Shown piece by piece: positions 11,481 through 23,289 of a stretch of 64,000 nucleotides of DNA. Origin of the DNA: Prostheceraeus crozeri (taxonomy: Eukaryota; Platyhelminthes; Polycladida; Euryleptidae); assembly GCA_907163375.1 (NCBI GenBank), contig CAJQUW010004454.1, positions 186,001 through 250,000 of the forward strand, given 5' to 3'. The number at the start of each line of letters is the position of its first letter. Position 1 is the stretch's first letter. Made by a program: the position numbers and the translations under genes. The notes under the pieces were generated by a model. The model did no database searches. It was not told the DNA's origin and worked only from the letters and a program-made list of their open reading frames with translations.

Positions 11481-12051
11481 TCGTCATGCTCCTTCATCCG
11501 AGGATGTGCTCGAAATGTACTTTACATCGTTCTTGCGAGTCATTTTAGTTATGTGTGATTCATCTAGTGTGTAAGATGTTCACATAAGATGCCCTCGGTC
11601 CGAAATAGCCATAGTTGGCTAGAATTAGGATGGGATTATAATTTGGACGGCCACTGGCACGCATATGCGTCTGCGTTAACTTTCAGAATGCAGTTTGACT
11701 TCCCTCATTTCCCATGTTATTGGGTAATGCTAGGCAGACATTGTAATGTTTAGAAGTGTTTTTAAATAAGCCAGAATTATAACAACAGCATTTTCTATTA
11801 AATGCATACATGAACTCCTCACCCTTACCGCTGCATTGCAGCTGTATTTTGATCTATGAAAAAAGATCTATTCTGTTTTTTTTTCTGCCAGATATCATGC
11901 TAGCTAGAAGATTAAATCTTAAAGTTCATTGAGACAATAAACATTGTGTTTATGATAATGTATACATAATATTTATAAAATTATACTGTTGTATATCAGT
12001 GTATAATTACATAATCTTTCTAACACAATAACAACAGTTTTATGGATGTTG
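11481..12051. other. Intron 1 sequence, nothing recognised
   Basis: AT-rich DNA with no exon or repeat boundary seen. Confidence 0.4.
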
Positions 12052-12166
12052 CCTTAATGTCGGCGGTCACAATTGTGACGAGTTATTTATTCATTGATTA
12101 TTATTGCCTTGACAACTGATGTGTTGCGGTGAGTGTTTGATCCTGCCAATTGTCACAGTCACGTAA

Positions 12167-12240
12167 GTGGCTCGTTGCTCAGTTGGTTAGAGCACAGGTC
12201 TAGTTAACCTTGGTCGTAGGTTCGAATCCTACCAGCCGCA
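12167..12240 (+). tRNA. tRNA-Thr(AGT)-like, probably degenerate
   Basis: The D arm GCTCAGTTGGTTAGAGC and T arm GTAGGTTCGAATCCTAC pair well. The anticodon stem has four of five pairs, with loop CTAGTTA giving anticodon AGT (Thr). GTGGCT pairs with the 3' AGCCGC, but there is one extra base between the acceptor stem and the D arm. A TTTT run suitable as a Pol III terminator follows at 12245-12248. It may be a transcribed tRNA-like repeat rather than a working tRNA. Confidence 0.5.
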
Positions 12241-12464
12241 CATCTTTTGCATGGCAATTTGATCTATCGTTTATTTAATTTCATTGTTGTTAATTGCATT
12301 CACGACATGGCTTAAGATGCTTTGGTGGACAATCGATCCCCGCTACTTGCCTTAATGTCGGCGGTCACAATTGTGACGTGTTATTTATTCATTGATTATT
12401 GTTGCCTTGACAACTGATGTGCGGTGGTGAGGGTCTGATCCTGCCAATTGACAGGGTCGCGTAA

Positions 12465-12538
12465 GTGGCTCGTTGCTCAGTTGGTTGGAGCACAGGTCTA
12501 GTTAACCTTGGTCGTAGATTCGAATCCTACCAGCCGCA
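12465..12538 (+). tRNA. tRNA-Thr(AGT)-like, second unit, degenerate
   Basis: Copy of the sequence at 12167-12240 with the same AGT loop and extra base. Substitutions in the D loop (GTTGGTTGGAGC) and T stem (GTAGATTCG) weaken pairing. A TTTT run follows downstream. Confidence 0.45.
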
Positions 12539-12712
12539 CATCTTTTGCATGGCAATTTGATCAATTTGATCTATCGTTTATTTAATTTCATTGTTGTCAA
12601 TGGCATCTGAAAAGCCATTGTACACGAATTAAAAGCGTCATTTTTAGTCAGCGCATGCACCGCAAAAGATAGGAATACATTCCTACCCTCCCCTCCGCAA
12701 TAAATACTTAGG

Positions 12713-13160
12713 TCAATTTAAGGACTGTCCTTTACAAAACAGGACGGTTGATAATCCTACTGTAGAGAATTCATGGATACTATTCTCGTACAAAGCATGA
12801 ATAATTAAAGTATCAAACTCTCCATAGGCAAACATTTTTCCAATGAAAGTTTTCACCTCAGAATACCATTGATGATATATCTTTCTGCTGGAGAAGAATG
12901 TGTCGCTGTCTTTATATCCCATCTGATAGAATTTGACCTGGAGAAGTAAACAGGGGTTAATTAAATCTCCATATCTCACATCATTGGCAACCAGGCTAGT
13001 GAACTGTCTTTTCCGCTCTTCCAACGACTCACTCGCCAACTTAAATCTTCTGAATTATTTAGATGAATCCTCAATATGATAGTTGAAAGATCTTTGATAT
13101 TTGCACGGATTGACTCTAATGACTCCTCTTTTCTCCATCTGATTCATGTCGAAGCAGTTT
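12713..13160 (-). other. Unrecognised minus-strand coding-like remnant
   Basis: The main open frame (12713-13039) has a coding-like residue mix, including FTSLVANDVRYGDLINPCLL, KIYHQWYSEVKTFIGKMF and FDTLIIHALYENSIHEF. A second frame just upstream also reads plausibly (ESLESIRANIKDLSTIILRI), as if a frame change lay between them. No family was recognised, and no start or flanking splice site settles it. It could be a broken gene copy, a retrogene piece or chance. Confidence 0.25.
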
Positions 13161-14474
13161 TGGAATCCGTATAATCTCTAAGTCACTAGAAAAACATTAC
13201 GAAGGTATTCGGATTTCTAAAGCAAAATCGGGCTACTTGTTGCAGTTGACTGTTAATCCGGCCACTCGACAAGGCACGCGATCGGCTACTAAGTGCTATC
13301 ACCGATAACAAGACCTCACAGCGTTGAATCGGCAGGTTAACCATGTCGGTGCATTATCAGACTCGCATGTTTGAGTTTTCTGAATGAACATTTGAATGAA
13401 AATTGACACGAGAGCGGACGGTGGTTTATCTTATCTACTCATGATTCGCTTACTCATCTCTAGGCAGTGCATGCATAGAAGATAAGGATACTCCATCGAT
13501 TCTATCATGAATGAAACTGTTGCGTTTTTATATCATTCGGTCATGACATTGACCATCGAATTTAAGATCCTTCGCGCTCTAAACATCTGAAGCCTCTGCT
13601 TGAAATCTGACCCATGGATTTGAAGCAATTATTTTTTAGCTTGACTGGCCTGTGAAGATGATCCTGAGACTTAAACGCTTGCGCTGTAAAATCATCATAC
13701 TCGACCTTCCAGTTTTCTGAATAGAAAAGCTTATGTTGGCATACCCCACGTACAGTCTGACTTATGCACGTTGATAAGAAATGAAATATTGAAAAACAGG
13801 TTCTGCTGAAATAAATTCGATGAAGCATTACTGTAACTCATGACCATAGAAATCGGACAGTACTCCTAAAGGACTGGACCGAACATGCACATCGAAAACA
13901 ATAGAGCATCGTGGCATAATAACAACATGTAGTTTAGATATCATTCATCAACGCTGACTGATGCTTCTATTGAAAACGTTGTCGGGAAAGCGCGTCCGAT
14001 CGGCATTTACGCGAGTATAGGCGATAAATCCTATGCCAACTATAGGCACTCAGACTGTGAAAGCAATAATTGGCAAGGGTCTAAGCGCAATGTCATTTTG
14101 TATCATTTGTCTAGCATAGCATCACTTTCTATGCTTTCGGAATATGGAGACTCACAAATATAGGCCTAATAGTCACCGCTAAATGCAACGTCTTTCAGTA
14201 ATGCGCTCAGAGAACTTTAAGGAAGTCGAAGCAATGTCTTCCTCACGAGGCTGAACACTATAAATTCTGTAGGAGTCCATTCGGGGGACTTCAGTTCAGA
14301 ATAAGGTTGTTTATATTTATTTATTTTGAATTCAAATCTATGAAGATCATTTTTGATCGGGAGAACATCAGAGATCACTGTGTGGCGCAGGAGGCATTAT
14401 TGTGGGAGATCTTCCTATGATCTGAGTAGGAGAACGTATATTTAGTGGTTTTCATGCTATTATGGCTGTGACCC
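13161..14474. other. Intron 1 sequence, nothing recognised
   Basis: No supported exon, RNA gene or repeat. The minus-strand open frame at 13562-13828 has no recognisable domain. Confidence 0.4.
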
Positions 14475-14830
14475 ACACAGAATTAGATTGTTCAACTCTT
14501 TCATTTTACTAGAAGTGCAGACTAATTCAAAACGATGGCACATGCTGGAACTTATTTAGTAGGCAAAAAGGAATCCCTAATGTCTTGCAGAGATAGGAAA
14601 AAAGTCGTGCGTCGCTCACGGATTGCTGTAAATTCTATCAAAGTGCTTCGATTGCCACGACTCCTTCAGATTCAAAGAATTTAGATCATCGCACTCAAGT
14701 TCTCTGGATAATGTAGGTCCTTTCGATTATTATTAATGAAGATAGCAGACGCACGAAAATTGATTCACCTGATGATTTCATCACCCTCTTCTCCGCATTC
14801 CTCACTGAATGTAAACTAGAAAGAGATGTG
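14475..14830 (+). repeat. Dispersed repeat R1, copy 2
   Basis: It aligns with the other R1 copies from CACAGAATTAGATTGTT through GATGGCACATGCTGGAACTT, GTCGTGCGTCGCTC, CTTCGATTGCCACGACTCC and the GCAGACGCACGAAAATTGAT block. Weaker similarity to the 54765 copy continues towards about 14870. Same orientation as the other copies. Confidence 0.85.
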
Positions 14831-15056
14831 AGACCGATATGATGTTACAACACGCATTTGTCCACGTAGTTCACTTGGTGTGAGCAGTTAGTCCGCGATA
14901 AGTACAGGAACACTGAGAAACACTGACTAACAAACAGCTAAATGAATAGCCTTTGATGAATATAATTTTTACCCACACATGTCACGAAGCCATACTAGCA
15001 AGTTAAGGGTGAGGCAGCCTTCATGCAATCAATTAAGAGTCAGGAACTTTAAGTTA

Positions 15057-15150
15057 GAGCGGTGGCATCTCCCGAGGCGGACAGACTCGAATCCCTGATC
15101 TTCTACTCCATACCGAAGCACAGCTCTTAACCAACTGAGCTATCCCTTCA
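15057..15150 (-). repeat. tRNA-like repeat head
   Basis: The minus strand reads GGGATAGCTCAGTTGGTTAAG, then a non-standard middle, then GGGATTCGAGTCTGTC. A and B boxes are recognisable, but the anticodon region does not fold. It resembles the head at 11222. Confidence 0.5.
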
Positions 15151-16710
15151 CCTATGTACTGGAAATCTTCATCCGAATTCAAGAGAGACTTCTCTGCAGA
15201 ATTTATTGAAAGAACCGCTTCTCGTGCGATAGCGTTGTGCATTTGTTGGCTGACCTTCTGAAGCCGCGTTGCATCGTGGACGGATGAGACTTTGATTAAA
15301 AGGTATCAAATACAAGAAGTGGACAAGTGATCCTTATCCACGCTAGGCTCTGTCAGAATCAATTAATCTCAAGACAAAACATCAATACAGTCTGAAAGCA
15401 AACGGTGAAATCGACAATACATTTAGTGTAAGTAATTCAAAAGGTGCATCTGCGGTCATTGATGCAGAACCAGTCAGCAATGGATAATAAGATTAAATGA
15501 AACGGAAAGTAAGAAATTATTCACGATCGAAATGAAAACGTTGCCTACACAGGTTTGTTACATGAGAATCTGAGGAGAGGTTAACGGGGAATTAATCAAC
15601 ATGTTAACCCTTCGAATATTAGAATTTGCATGAATACGTAGCTAAGTGACTGTGAATACTCACTCATGTAGAGAGGTAGAAACTGTTGAGGAAGAGGATA
15701 TCGCGCAGAGTTTGCTTGTGTGTGGAGCTTGTAAGCCGAGATATCTGAGTTAATGATTATGTAGCGGTTGTTGAGATATGAGTGAAGCTACATTACTGTT
15801 CAAAATGACGGCCTAAATCGTCGGCGAGTAGCGCCAGACGATTTAGTCAGATCATTTGAAAGGTAATATTTATTTATACATTGTTACTGAACCTAAAATT
15901 TATGACCGATCTGTAAAAGACTGAAATCTATGATAATTTTCTACATAGCCCATGCAGCTCTGAACATAAAGGCATAGACTTCTAAGATCAAAGCATTCAA
16001 GCTTGAGATATCTGCGAGTCCAAATTGTGAATCATAGGAATCACCTCAATGCCATTTTCACTGGAATGCGAAGATGGACGGTGAAATGCTTATACCTCAA
16101 TGGTATTACACAGCGCCGTATCGTGCTTCAAACCGTTTCCGGGGCTAAAGTCAGTCTTGGCATCGGTGTACCTTATAGCATGCAGCACATATGCAAAGTA
16201 CCCGGTGGGTTCTAATCTTGAAGTCACTTTGATAAAAATAATGAAGAGGTGAAGGTATGCATACAGTGTATGTAAACAATTAGCTACGCGTTTGTTAGAC
16301 TCGCCGTGATTAGCCAGTCAGTGTGTGTAAGTGTCACTCGTAAAGAATTCCCTGTCTTCGCCCGGGTTTAATCACAGAGATGGATTGCTTCTCCGTGGGT
16401 TGCATGCAGTGGCCGCGACCAGCTGAAAGGCGTCGCCGAGCTGTTCTGACGCGTGCGAACTGCACATTGATAGATTGGCTGATTTGTCGATGACATCAAC
16501 GAGCCATTGCTGATCATGTGTGGCTCCTGTTAGATTTTGGCCAATCGGTGCAATCTCGGCGACACTCCGGCGACATCCCCTGAGAGAGGAAGAGAGATAA
16601 AACCACCGACAGTCACACATGCATCCGTTGGAAAGATGAATAATTCTGTGGTTTGGTCACTGATGTACATTGTACATAATTAAAATATGCTGTGGAATTT
16701 ATTTAAAATA
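15151..16710. other. Intron 1 sequence, nothing recognised
   Basis: No exon with matching phase was found. The stretch at 16372-16620 is more GC-rich but carries no recognisable domain. Confidence 0.35.
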
Positions 16711-16756
16711 CATTCGGGGCACTGCCCCGAATGCCCCAATGGACGCTACGCCCCTG
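16711..16756 (-). repeat. Possible hAT-type transposon end
   Basis: On the minus strand the sequence begins CAGGGGCGTAGCGTCC, like many hAT terminal repeats, and is followed by a short perfect hairpin at 16711-16733 (CATTCGGGGC/GCCCCGAATG). The matching opposite end was not found. Confidence 0.35.
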
Positions 16757-17284
16757 GTATTGCAAATTAGACGCCCTTAATCATGGCAACTAAGGCCGTC
16801 TAATTTGGAGTTGGAGATATATGAACGACTTTCATAGAAAAATATCGGTTGAATATTATAATATCGGTGAAATATCGGTTGACAGACCTACTTACTCAGT
16901 AACATTGACCGTTAGGATTTTAAAAGTTGTTTTGTTTAATGTTTTAAAGCGAAAAGCATTAAAATTCATTGTTTATTTTCAATTAATTGACGTTTTATAT
17001 AGACCGGCGACCACAAGACTTTCCTGATGTCAAAACGAGCACTTATACTACCGATAACATGCTTTTTAGAGGTTAATGTTGTTTGTTCATATCATAATTA
17101 CAAGCTTAGTATTCTGTTTTCCTTCTATATGCATACAGAAAGTCAATTACTTGAAAGTATCCTAAGCATTGTGATCCACCTCTCTAGCAAGTCATATAAT
17201 GGCAATGTCCTCGCTTCAAGCGAGAAAAGAGAGCAATATACTGGGTGCTTGGACGGTCGGTACTGACATAGTCAGACTTTTATC

Positions 17285-17410
17285 AGGGGCGCTGTGATTA
17301 TTATCCCTTCCTGTTTACCTTCAATGACACTTTCGTGGCTCGACCTCAGAACGGAAGGATCGCTAGGTCAAGCACTTAACCATTGTACTACGGACACCAC
17401 TAGTGCGAAG
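17285..17410 (-). repeat. tRNA-derived SINE fragment, second copy
   Basis: Same family and orientation as 5455-5572: CCCTTCCTGT, a GGCTCG block, a GGTCAAGCACTTAACC block and a final CTACGGACACCAC. More diverged in the tRNA-like head. Confidence 0.5.
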
Positions 17411-17709
17411 CCGGCGTTAAAGCCATTACTTGTCAGCTTGTGTAAGTAAATCTTATACTGCATGTCATTGAAGAAATCCTAAATCACAAAATAACAGAAA
17501 TGAAAATCACAAATCATGTTATTTATCCCTGGTGACCTCTGCCGGACCTGGTCACTTCATCCTCCTCGTCCGCATCTCCTTGCTCTCCGGAATGTCGTGA
17601 AGATCTGACCTGAGATAATACGAAGCAGCAGGCTTGCATGTGCTGTGCCGATTAATGACAGCGTGTGAAAGTGATTTCGTGAGTCACAGTTTGACCTTGC
17701 ACGTTGTAG

Positions 17710-17793
17710 GTGGAGGCGAATCCAAGGCAGGAGTGAACGGGATTACTCGGATACGAGGGGGAATCGGTGGCAAGAAGACCGAACGAGTGCGAG
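17710..17793 (+). CDS. Ig-ITIM receptor exon 2: glycine/basic stalk (candidate cassette)
   Basis: Proposed 84-bp exon between the acceptor CACGTTGTAG and the strong donor GAG|GTAAGT. It is open in the frame required by exon 1 and is phase 1 at both ends, so it can be included or skipped without breaking the frame. It encodes residues 198-225, GGGESKAGVNGITRIRGG then IGGKKTERVR, a glycine-rich, positively charged linker between the Pro/Thr stalk and the membrane segment. The acceptor has a poor pyrimidine tract, so this is the least certain of the five exons. Without it the protein would have 448 residues. Confidence 0.5.
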
Positions 17794-18084
17794 GTAAGTG
17801 TCAAACATGTGTTTTTCGATGACCACCTAACCGACTGACCCCTTCACATGCGCTCTGGCAAGCCGCGTTGTGGAATTTCTCCTCTCGCTTATTGAAGTTG
17901 ACAATTAACACCTACCAAGTATCAGTGCATCCTTGTCAGGATACCCAAAGTGTGGAAACAAGCAGAAATCAGTTTCCAGTTCAATTGCTGACCGTTTTCA
18001 TACCGCGTTGGGGCGGCTCAGTCCTCTGTCGAATTCTTGATGCGGTCTAGGGGTTCGTCAGCTCTGATTTCAGTGCATTCTCGA

Positions 18085-18175
18085 GTTCCCCCCCCCCGAG
18101 TGGGAATTCCCGCGTGCCATGGGGATGGATTTCTATTGAATGGGAATTCCCATGTGGGATAGCTGTGAAATACAA
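18085..18175 (+). repeat. Possible fragment of the hAT-type element family
   Basis: It contains GGGAATTCCC twice around CCATGGGGATGGATTTCTATT, similar in wording and order to the right end of the element at 22415-23289. Too short and diverged for a firm call. Confidence 0.3.
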
Positions 18176-18604
18176 TGATTTAGCGTCACTGCTCCGAATC
18201 CGTGTGGCAGAGTTGTCCAATTCACATAAATATCCTGTGTGGGAACCTACATCTTCAATGAAACACAGACACATTATCTCTGCCACACTCACCTCTTCCT
18301 TCTCACTCTCAAAATTCAAAATCCCATCTCGTAGGTCAAACAGTTTAAAGATTAACAACTTCAAAAACAATTACAGATTAATCGGCATCTGATTGAAGGA
18401 ACAGAATGACAAAGGATTTGGATGAAATGGAAGATGCAGCATGGAGTACTCACACAAAGATAAATACATATAGATGATGGCGCCACAAATTTGATATGGA
18501 GGAGAGACAAAATATGCATCATAAGATTTTGTACTTACGTATTGATCACTATTTTCACACACTATTCTTTAGTCCGTTATGTATTTAGTGTAATCTCTAT
18601 CCCA

Positions 18605-18813
18605 TCCCTCTTGCTCTCTCCCTCTCTCTCACACACACAGATACACTCTCTCTCTCACACACACACACACTCTCTCTCACACACACATACACACACTCTC
18701 TCTCTCCCTCCCTCCCTCGCTCTCTCTCTCACACACACACTCTCACTCTCCCTCCCTCCCTCCCTCGCTCTCTCTCTCTCTCTCTCTCCCTCCCTCCCTC
18801 CCTCTCTCTCCCT

Positions 18814-18858
<45 letters not shown>

Positions 18859-19110
18859 CCTCCCACCTCCCTCCCTCTCTCTCTCTCTCCCTCCCTCCCT
18901 CGCTCGCTCGCTCGCTCGCTCGCTCGCTCTCTCTCTCTCTCTCTCCCTCTCTCTTCCTCTCTCCCCCTCTCTCCCTCTCTCTCCCTCTCTCTCCCTCTCT
19001 CTCCCTCTCTCTCTCTCTCGCTCTCTCTGCCTCTCTCTCTCTCTCTCGCCCTCTCTCCCTCTCCCCCTCTCTCCCTCTCTCTCACTCTCTCTCTCTCTCT
19101 CTCTCTCTCC

Positions 19111-19174
<64 letters not shown>

Positions 19175-19291
19175 TCTCACTCTCTCTCCCTCCCTCGCTC
19201 TCTCTTTCTCTCACACACACACTCTCACTCTCCCTCCCTCCCTCTCTCGCTCTCTCTCTCTCACACACACACACTCGCTCTCTCTCTCCCT

Positions 19292-19354
<63 letters not shown>

Positions 19355-19382
19355 TCTTTCACTCTCTCTCCCTCCCTCTCTC

Positions 19383-19419
<37 letters not shown>

Positions 19420-19505
19420 CTCTCTCTCCCTCTCTCCCCCTCTCTCCCTCTCTCTCTCTCCCTCTCTCCCCCTCTCTCCCTCTCTCTCCCTCCATCTCTC
19501 TCTCC
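18605..19505 (+). repeat. Simple-sequence tract, (CT)n with (CTCC)n and (CA)n
   Basis: About 900 bp of almost pure pyrimidine, made of CT and CTCC runs, short CTCG runs and interspersed ACACAC blocks. The long open frames across it on both strands (Leu/Ser/Pro-rich or Arg/Glu-rich) are products of the repeat, not genes. Confidence 0.97.
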
Positions 19506-20069
19506 CATGCATACTCATCCAAATCACGTCTCACTTCCATTATATTCAAATCCCTTTGCGCGCAGTATCTTCATCATCTCTTTAATGAAGTCACCGTTCC
19601 GAGAGAGTAGTTTCGTCTCCAAGTTGACCTTCGATTTTTACTCGGCGGTGTACTGACAGTGTCATGCACTTTGCGTACATGAAATTGTGATTCCGTGTAA
19701 AGATTTCTGCTCGTCACGCTGAGGCCTGCATTTTCACGAAGATTGTATTTCAGTTGACCGAAGTTCATCGCTTGAGTAATTCTTTGTCTGTGCATTCGTA
19801 TGAGTCATTGAAAATGTCTTCTGCCAACAATGGCGAATCCGCTGCTTGTGAAACAATTCGTATCTTGTAATTTGCCTCTGAAATTGTTACAGAATTTGTT
19901 GATTGATGATTTTTGCGATAATATAGATATTTAACTGATATGTTGAAGATCAGGAAATGAATTTGGCTGCCATTTTGAGAGGTTAAACTAATTATCTAGA
20001 ATGGGAGGTCAAAACAGTGAACAGGGTTTATATTTTACAATTTTGTAACTGCTGGCTTCCAATTTTTTA
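19506..20069. other. Intron 2 sequence, nothing recognised
   Basis: No exon or mobile-element boundary seen. Confidence 0.4.
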
Positions 20070-20570
20070 TTAATTGTTTCTTCCTGCCTGCCAACTTCCA
20101 ATGATGCTTGTGATCGGTCTCGAGCCTGGATCCTTGGGATGTTTAGTCAGACCTTCCCACCCCTGCACCACGAATGTTCCTTCATGCCTGCCAACTTCCA
20201 ATGATGCTTGTGATCGGTCTCGAGCCTGGATCCTTGGGGTGTTTGGTCAGACCTTCCCACCCCTGCACTACGAATGTTCCTTCCTGCCTGCCAACTTCTA
20301 ATGATGCTTGTGGTCGGTCTCGAGCCTGGATCCTTGCAATGGTTAGTCAGACCTTCCCACCCCTGCACCACGAATGTTCCTTCCTGCATTCCTGCTTTCA
20401 ATGATGCTTGCGGTCGGCCTCAAGCATGGATCCTTGCAATGGTTAGTCAGACCTTCCCACCCCTGCACCACAGATTTCTGTCCTGCTTACCGATTTCTAA
20501 AGGTGTCTATGGGCGATTTTCAGTTTGGATCCTTTTGACTGACACATCCCTATCCCCTCTACGCCACGGA
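20070..20570 (+). repeat. 100-bp tandem repeat, four good copies and one decayed
   Basis: The landmark GATGCTTG recurs at 20103, 20203, 20303 and 20403, an exact 100-bp spacing. Each unit contains TTCCTGCCTGCCAACTTC, CTCGAGCCTGGATCCTTG and a CAGACCTTCCCACCCCTGCA block. A fifth diverged unit follows from about 20470. Open frames across it are by-products. Confidence 0.95.
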
Positions 20571-21157
20571 TATCCCTGTTTACTCATGTCGATGTTTATA
20601 AGAGGTCTAGAACTGTTGTCTTCTGTATTCTTAGCTAGAATTTTCGTCATCTATTCAGAACATTTCGATGCTGTACCTACCTGCACCATGTCCACCCTTA
20701 TAGTCATTTGTGCATTTCTAGAAAGCATCAATGTTAAGTGAGTCATCCATTTAGCCATTAACGTGATTAAAAATGATGAATTAGTGGAATCATCCTCGAG
20801 TCTTTCTCTCATCAGCGCTGCAGACACACATCTTCTACAATGATTTCCTCTGCACTTTCTAGTATCACTGACTGGCATCGAAATATTTCTAGCTGTGAAA
20901 CCCGTCACACTGATATTGACTTGGAAATCACGATTCACAGATAACAGTACAAATGTTACATCACGAACTCATCTCTCAGACATCTCAACTTGGAATCTTC
21001 TCATTGACGATTGATAATCGTCGTGTTGAAATATCAATCCCTGAACACGTATACTATCACGTCCTACGTGTGTTCGGGCAGTAGATAACAGAGAATGATC
21101 AGGTGATTTTTAATAATTTCAATACATCTTGTAAAGAAAGACTTTGATATCATTATC

Positions 21158-21276
21158 TTTGAAATTAACGAAATAATAAATTGTTTTTCAGTCTTTTATT
21201 CTTCTACGTACAAAAATTTTTTTGTTTGTAGAAAGACTGAAAGAATGAAAAACAATATTATTTCATTAATTTCAAA
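21158..21276. repeat. Hairpin of about 120 bp
   Basis: TTTGAAATTAACGAAATAAT at the left is mirrored by ATTATTTCATTAATTTCAAA at the right, with further pairing inward around AAAACA and CAGTCTT. GATCAGGTGA occurs on both outer sides (about 21097 and 21286), a possible direct repeat left by insertion. Confidence 0.7.
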
Positions 21277-21444
21277 AAAAACAACGATCAGGTGAATCCA
21301 TGGCAATATCAAATGACATTCGAAGTGAATTGAAGCTGACTAAGAAGCAGGGGTTCTTACTGCATCTCCTGGGGTTACTAGGTCGCCTCTTATTCATCCC
21401 ATTGAACTGTCAATTTCTGCAGAATTCCTGACGGTTATCATTCC

Positions 21445-21760
21445 CACAGAATTAGATTGTTTAATCGTATCACTTTGCTAGAAGTTCAGACTGATTCAAA
21501 CAGATGGCACATGCAGGAACTTAATATGTGGGCAAAAAGAAATTTTCAATACCTTACAGAGATAGGAGAAATAGTCGTGCGCCGCTTGCGGAGTACTCTG
21601 AATTCCTTCAAAATGCTCCGATCGCCACGACTCCTTCAGATTCGAAGAATTCAGATCATTGCGCTAAAGTTTTCTCGATAATGTTGGGTCCTCCGATCAT
21701 TTTAAAAAAAGTTAACAGGCGCATGAAAAAACGTTCACAAACTTCTCTGTAGAACTTGAC
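21445..21760 (+). repeat. Dispersed repeat R1, copy 3
   Basis: It matches the other copies from CACAGAATTAGATTGTTT through GATGGCACATGCAGGAACTT, GTCGTGCGCCGCTTGC, GCTCCGATCGCCACGACTCC and ATAATGTTGGGTCC to GCGCATGAAAA. Confidence 0.85.
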
Positions 21761-22035
21761 ATCGTCTGTGTCTCTTTGCTGTGTGATCCGGTTGATAACA
21801 GTCACTGAAACTTTGCACAATTTGGCGTGTTTAATGTTGAACTGGCTGTTCATTGCTCGATTGCTATGGTATTATATCAGCAGATTGTGCCATTTCATTT
21901 ACGTTACATGTTCCAATGTTTCCCTTCTAGTCAAACGGAAGAAGAGACGACCTGTCTAATCTGTGCTTGTAACAGAAGGGACACACTAATGCAGAAATAG
22001 AAGAATTGATCCTGCCAATTGTCACAGTCACATAA

Positions 22036-22108
22036 GTGGCTCGTAGCTCAGTTGGCCAAGCACAGGTCTAGTTAACCTTGGTCGTAGGTTCGAATCCTAC
22101 CAGCCGCA
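22036..22108 (+). tRNA. tRNA-Thr(AGT)-like, degenerate
   Basis: Closest of the four copies at the A box (CGTAGCTCAG), but the D loop is shortened (GTTGGCCAAGC), which breaks the D stem. Anticodon loop CTAGTTA and T arm GTAGGTTCGAATCCTAC are intact. TTTT follows the 3' end. Confidence 0.4.
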
Positions 22109-22332
22109 CATCTTTTGCATGGCAATTTGATCTATCGTTTATTTAATTTCATTGTTGTTAATGGCATTCACGACATGGTTTAAGATGCTTTGGTGGACAA
22201 TCGATCACCACTACTTGCCTTAATGTCGGCGGTCACAATTGTGACGTGTTATTTGTTCATTGATTATAATTGCTATGACAACTGATGTGTGGTGGTGAGG
22301 GTTTGATCCTGCCAATTGACAGAGTCGCATAA

Positions 22333-22406
22333 GTGGCTCGTAGCTCAATTGGTTATAGCACATGTCTAGTTAACCTTGGTCGGAAGTTCCAATCCTACCA
22401 GTCGCA
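22333..22406 (+). tRNA. tRNA-Thr(AGT)-like, degenerate
   Basis: The most decayed copy: D stem GCTC...TAGC, T loop TTCCAAT and T stem GGAAG/CCTAC no longer pair properly. The anticodon position still reads AGT. Confidence 0.35.
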
Positions 22407-22414
22407 CATCTTTC

Positions 22415-23289
22415 CAGGGCTGCCGTGGGGATGGGGATAGGTGCTTTCCCATGGGGAAATCTATATAATTCTATAATTCTATAATTTGAGTAGATGCACA
22501 TTCTGTCGTCAACGTCCAGAAATAGTGTCGACTGCTCATATTCAATTGTGCATTGATTGAACCAGCCACTCATGTGACATTTGAAAAAAAAGTGATAATG
22601 AATATTTGACTTCCCTAAATCTATTTGTATAAGATATGTAGGCCATCTTAGCCGAGATAACAAAACTTGACGATCAACGTGAGAAATGCTAAATAACAAG
22701 CGCACCAAATTCATTGCGAGATATGGGCCTACTGAACCATGTGTAAAATGTACATAATCTAACTATTCCTCTGGACAAAATTTTGAAAATCAATAGATGC
22801 CCATGTGCATTAAAGCCTTCTACAATTCATACTAAAATAGCTACTTCTCAGGAATACCAAGACTATTCGATGTTTATTCTCCATAGGAAAGTCAAGGCTT
22901 GTCGTTTAGGACTCTTGTGTATGCGATCAAGGTTGGGACTAAACATAGCTTAATTAGCCTAATAATCACTATAGAATCACCGATATGCAATCACAGCGAA
23001 GACATGGAAGACCTTTCGATAACTTTTCATAGGCCCATGTAAGCATGCATTAAGGCTTCCTTCCTTTTTCCACTAGCAAGTATGAATACATACCCAAGTA
23101 ATCCTGTAACTAATATGCCTACATGCATTTCATTTTCAACACGTATCGCAATCGTATAGCGTAGGTCTATATGTTTTGTACATATATACATGGGAATAGG
23201 AGGACAACCCCTGTGGGGATATGGGGATTCCCACTGGAATTCTATGGGGATCGGGTGGGGATAGAAATTCCATCCCCACGGCAACCCTG
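22415..23289. mobile_element. Non-autonomous hAT-type element, 875 bp
   Basis: The left end CAGGGCTGCCGTGGGGATGG and the reverse complement of the right end, CAGGGTTGCCGTGGGGATGG, form terminal inverted repeats. The flanks are CATCTTTC (22407-22414) and CATATTTC (23290-23297), an 8-bp target duplication with one mismatch. CAGGG-type ends with 8-bp duplications are characteristic of hAT transposons. No transposase was recognised inside. It interrupts a tRNA-Thr-like repeat unit. Confidence 0.88.

Larger units (their letters stand above)
12052..12605 (+). repeat. Tandem pair of about 300-bp units, each with a tRNA-Thr-like sequence
   Basis: Each unit runs from CCTTAATGTCGGCGGTCACA through a spacer, a tRNA-Thr-like sequence and a TTTT run to TTTAATTTCATTGTTG. 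The second unit begins at about 12352. The same two-unit arrangement recurs at about 21990-23350. The units duplicate flanks as well as the tRNA-like core, so this is segmental tandem duplication rather than two separate SINE insertions. Confidence 0.8.

Noticed and set aside
18491-19585. 364-residue open frame, and several antisense Arg/Glu-rich frames
   Set aside because: They are translations of the CT/CTCC simple-sequence tract and have no real protein features.
20074-20741. Repeated cysteine-rich frame PSCLPTSNDACDRSRAWIL
   Set aside because: It is a translation of a 100-bp tandem repeat, and all frames are open.
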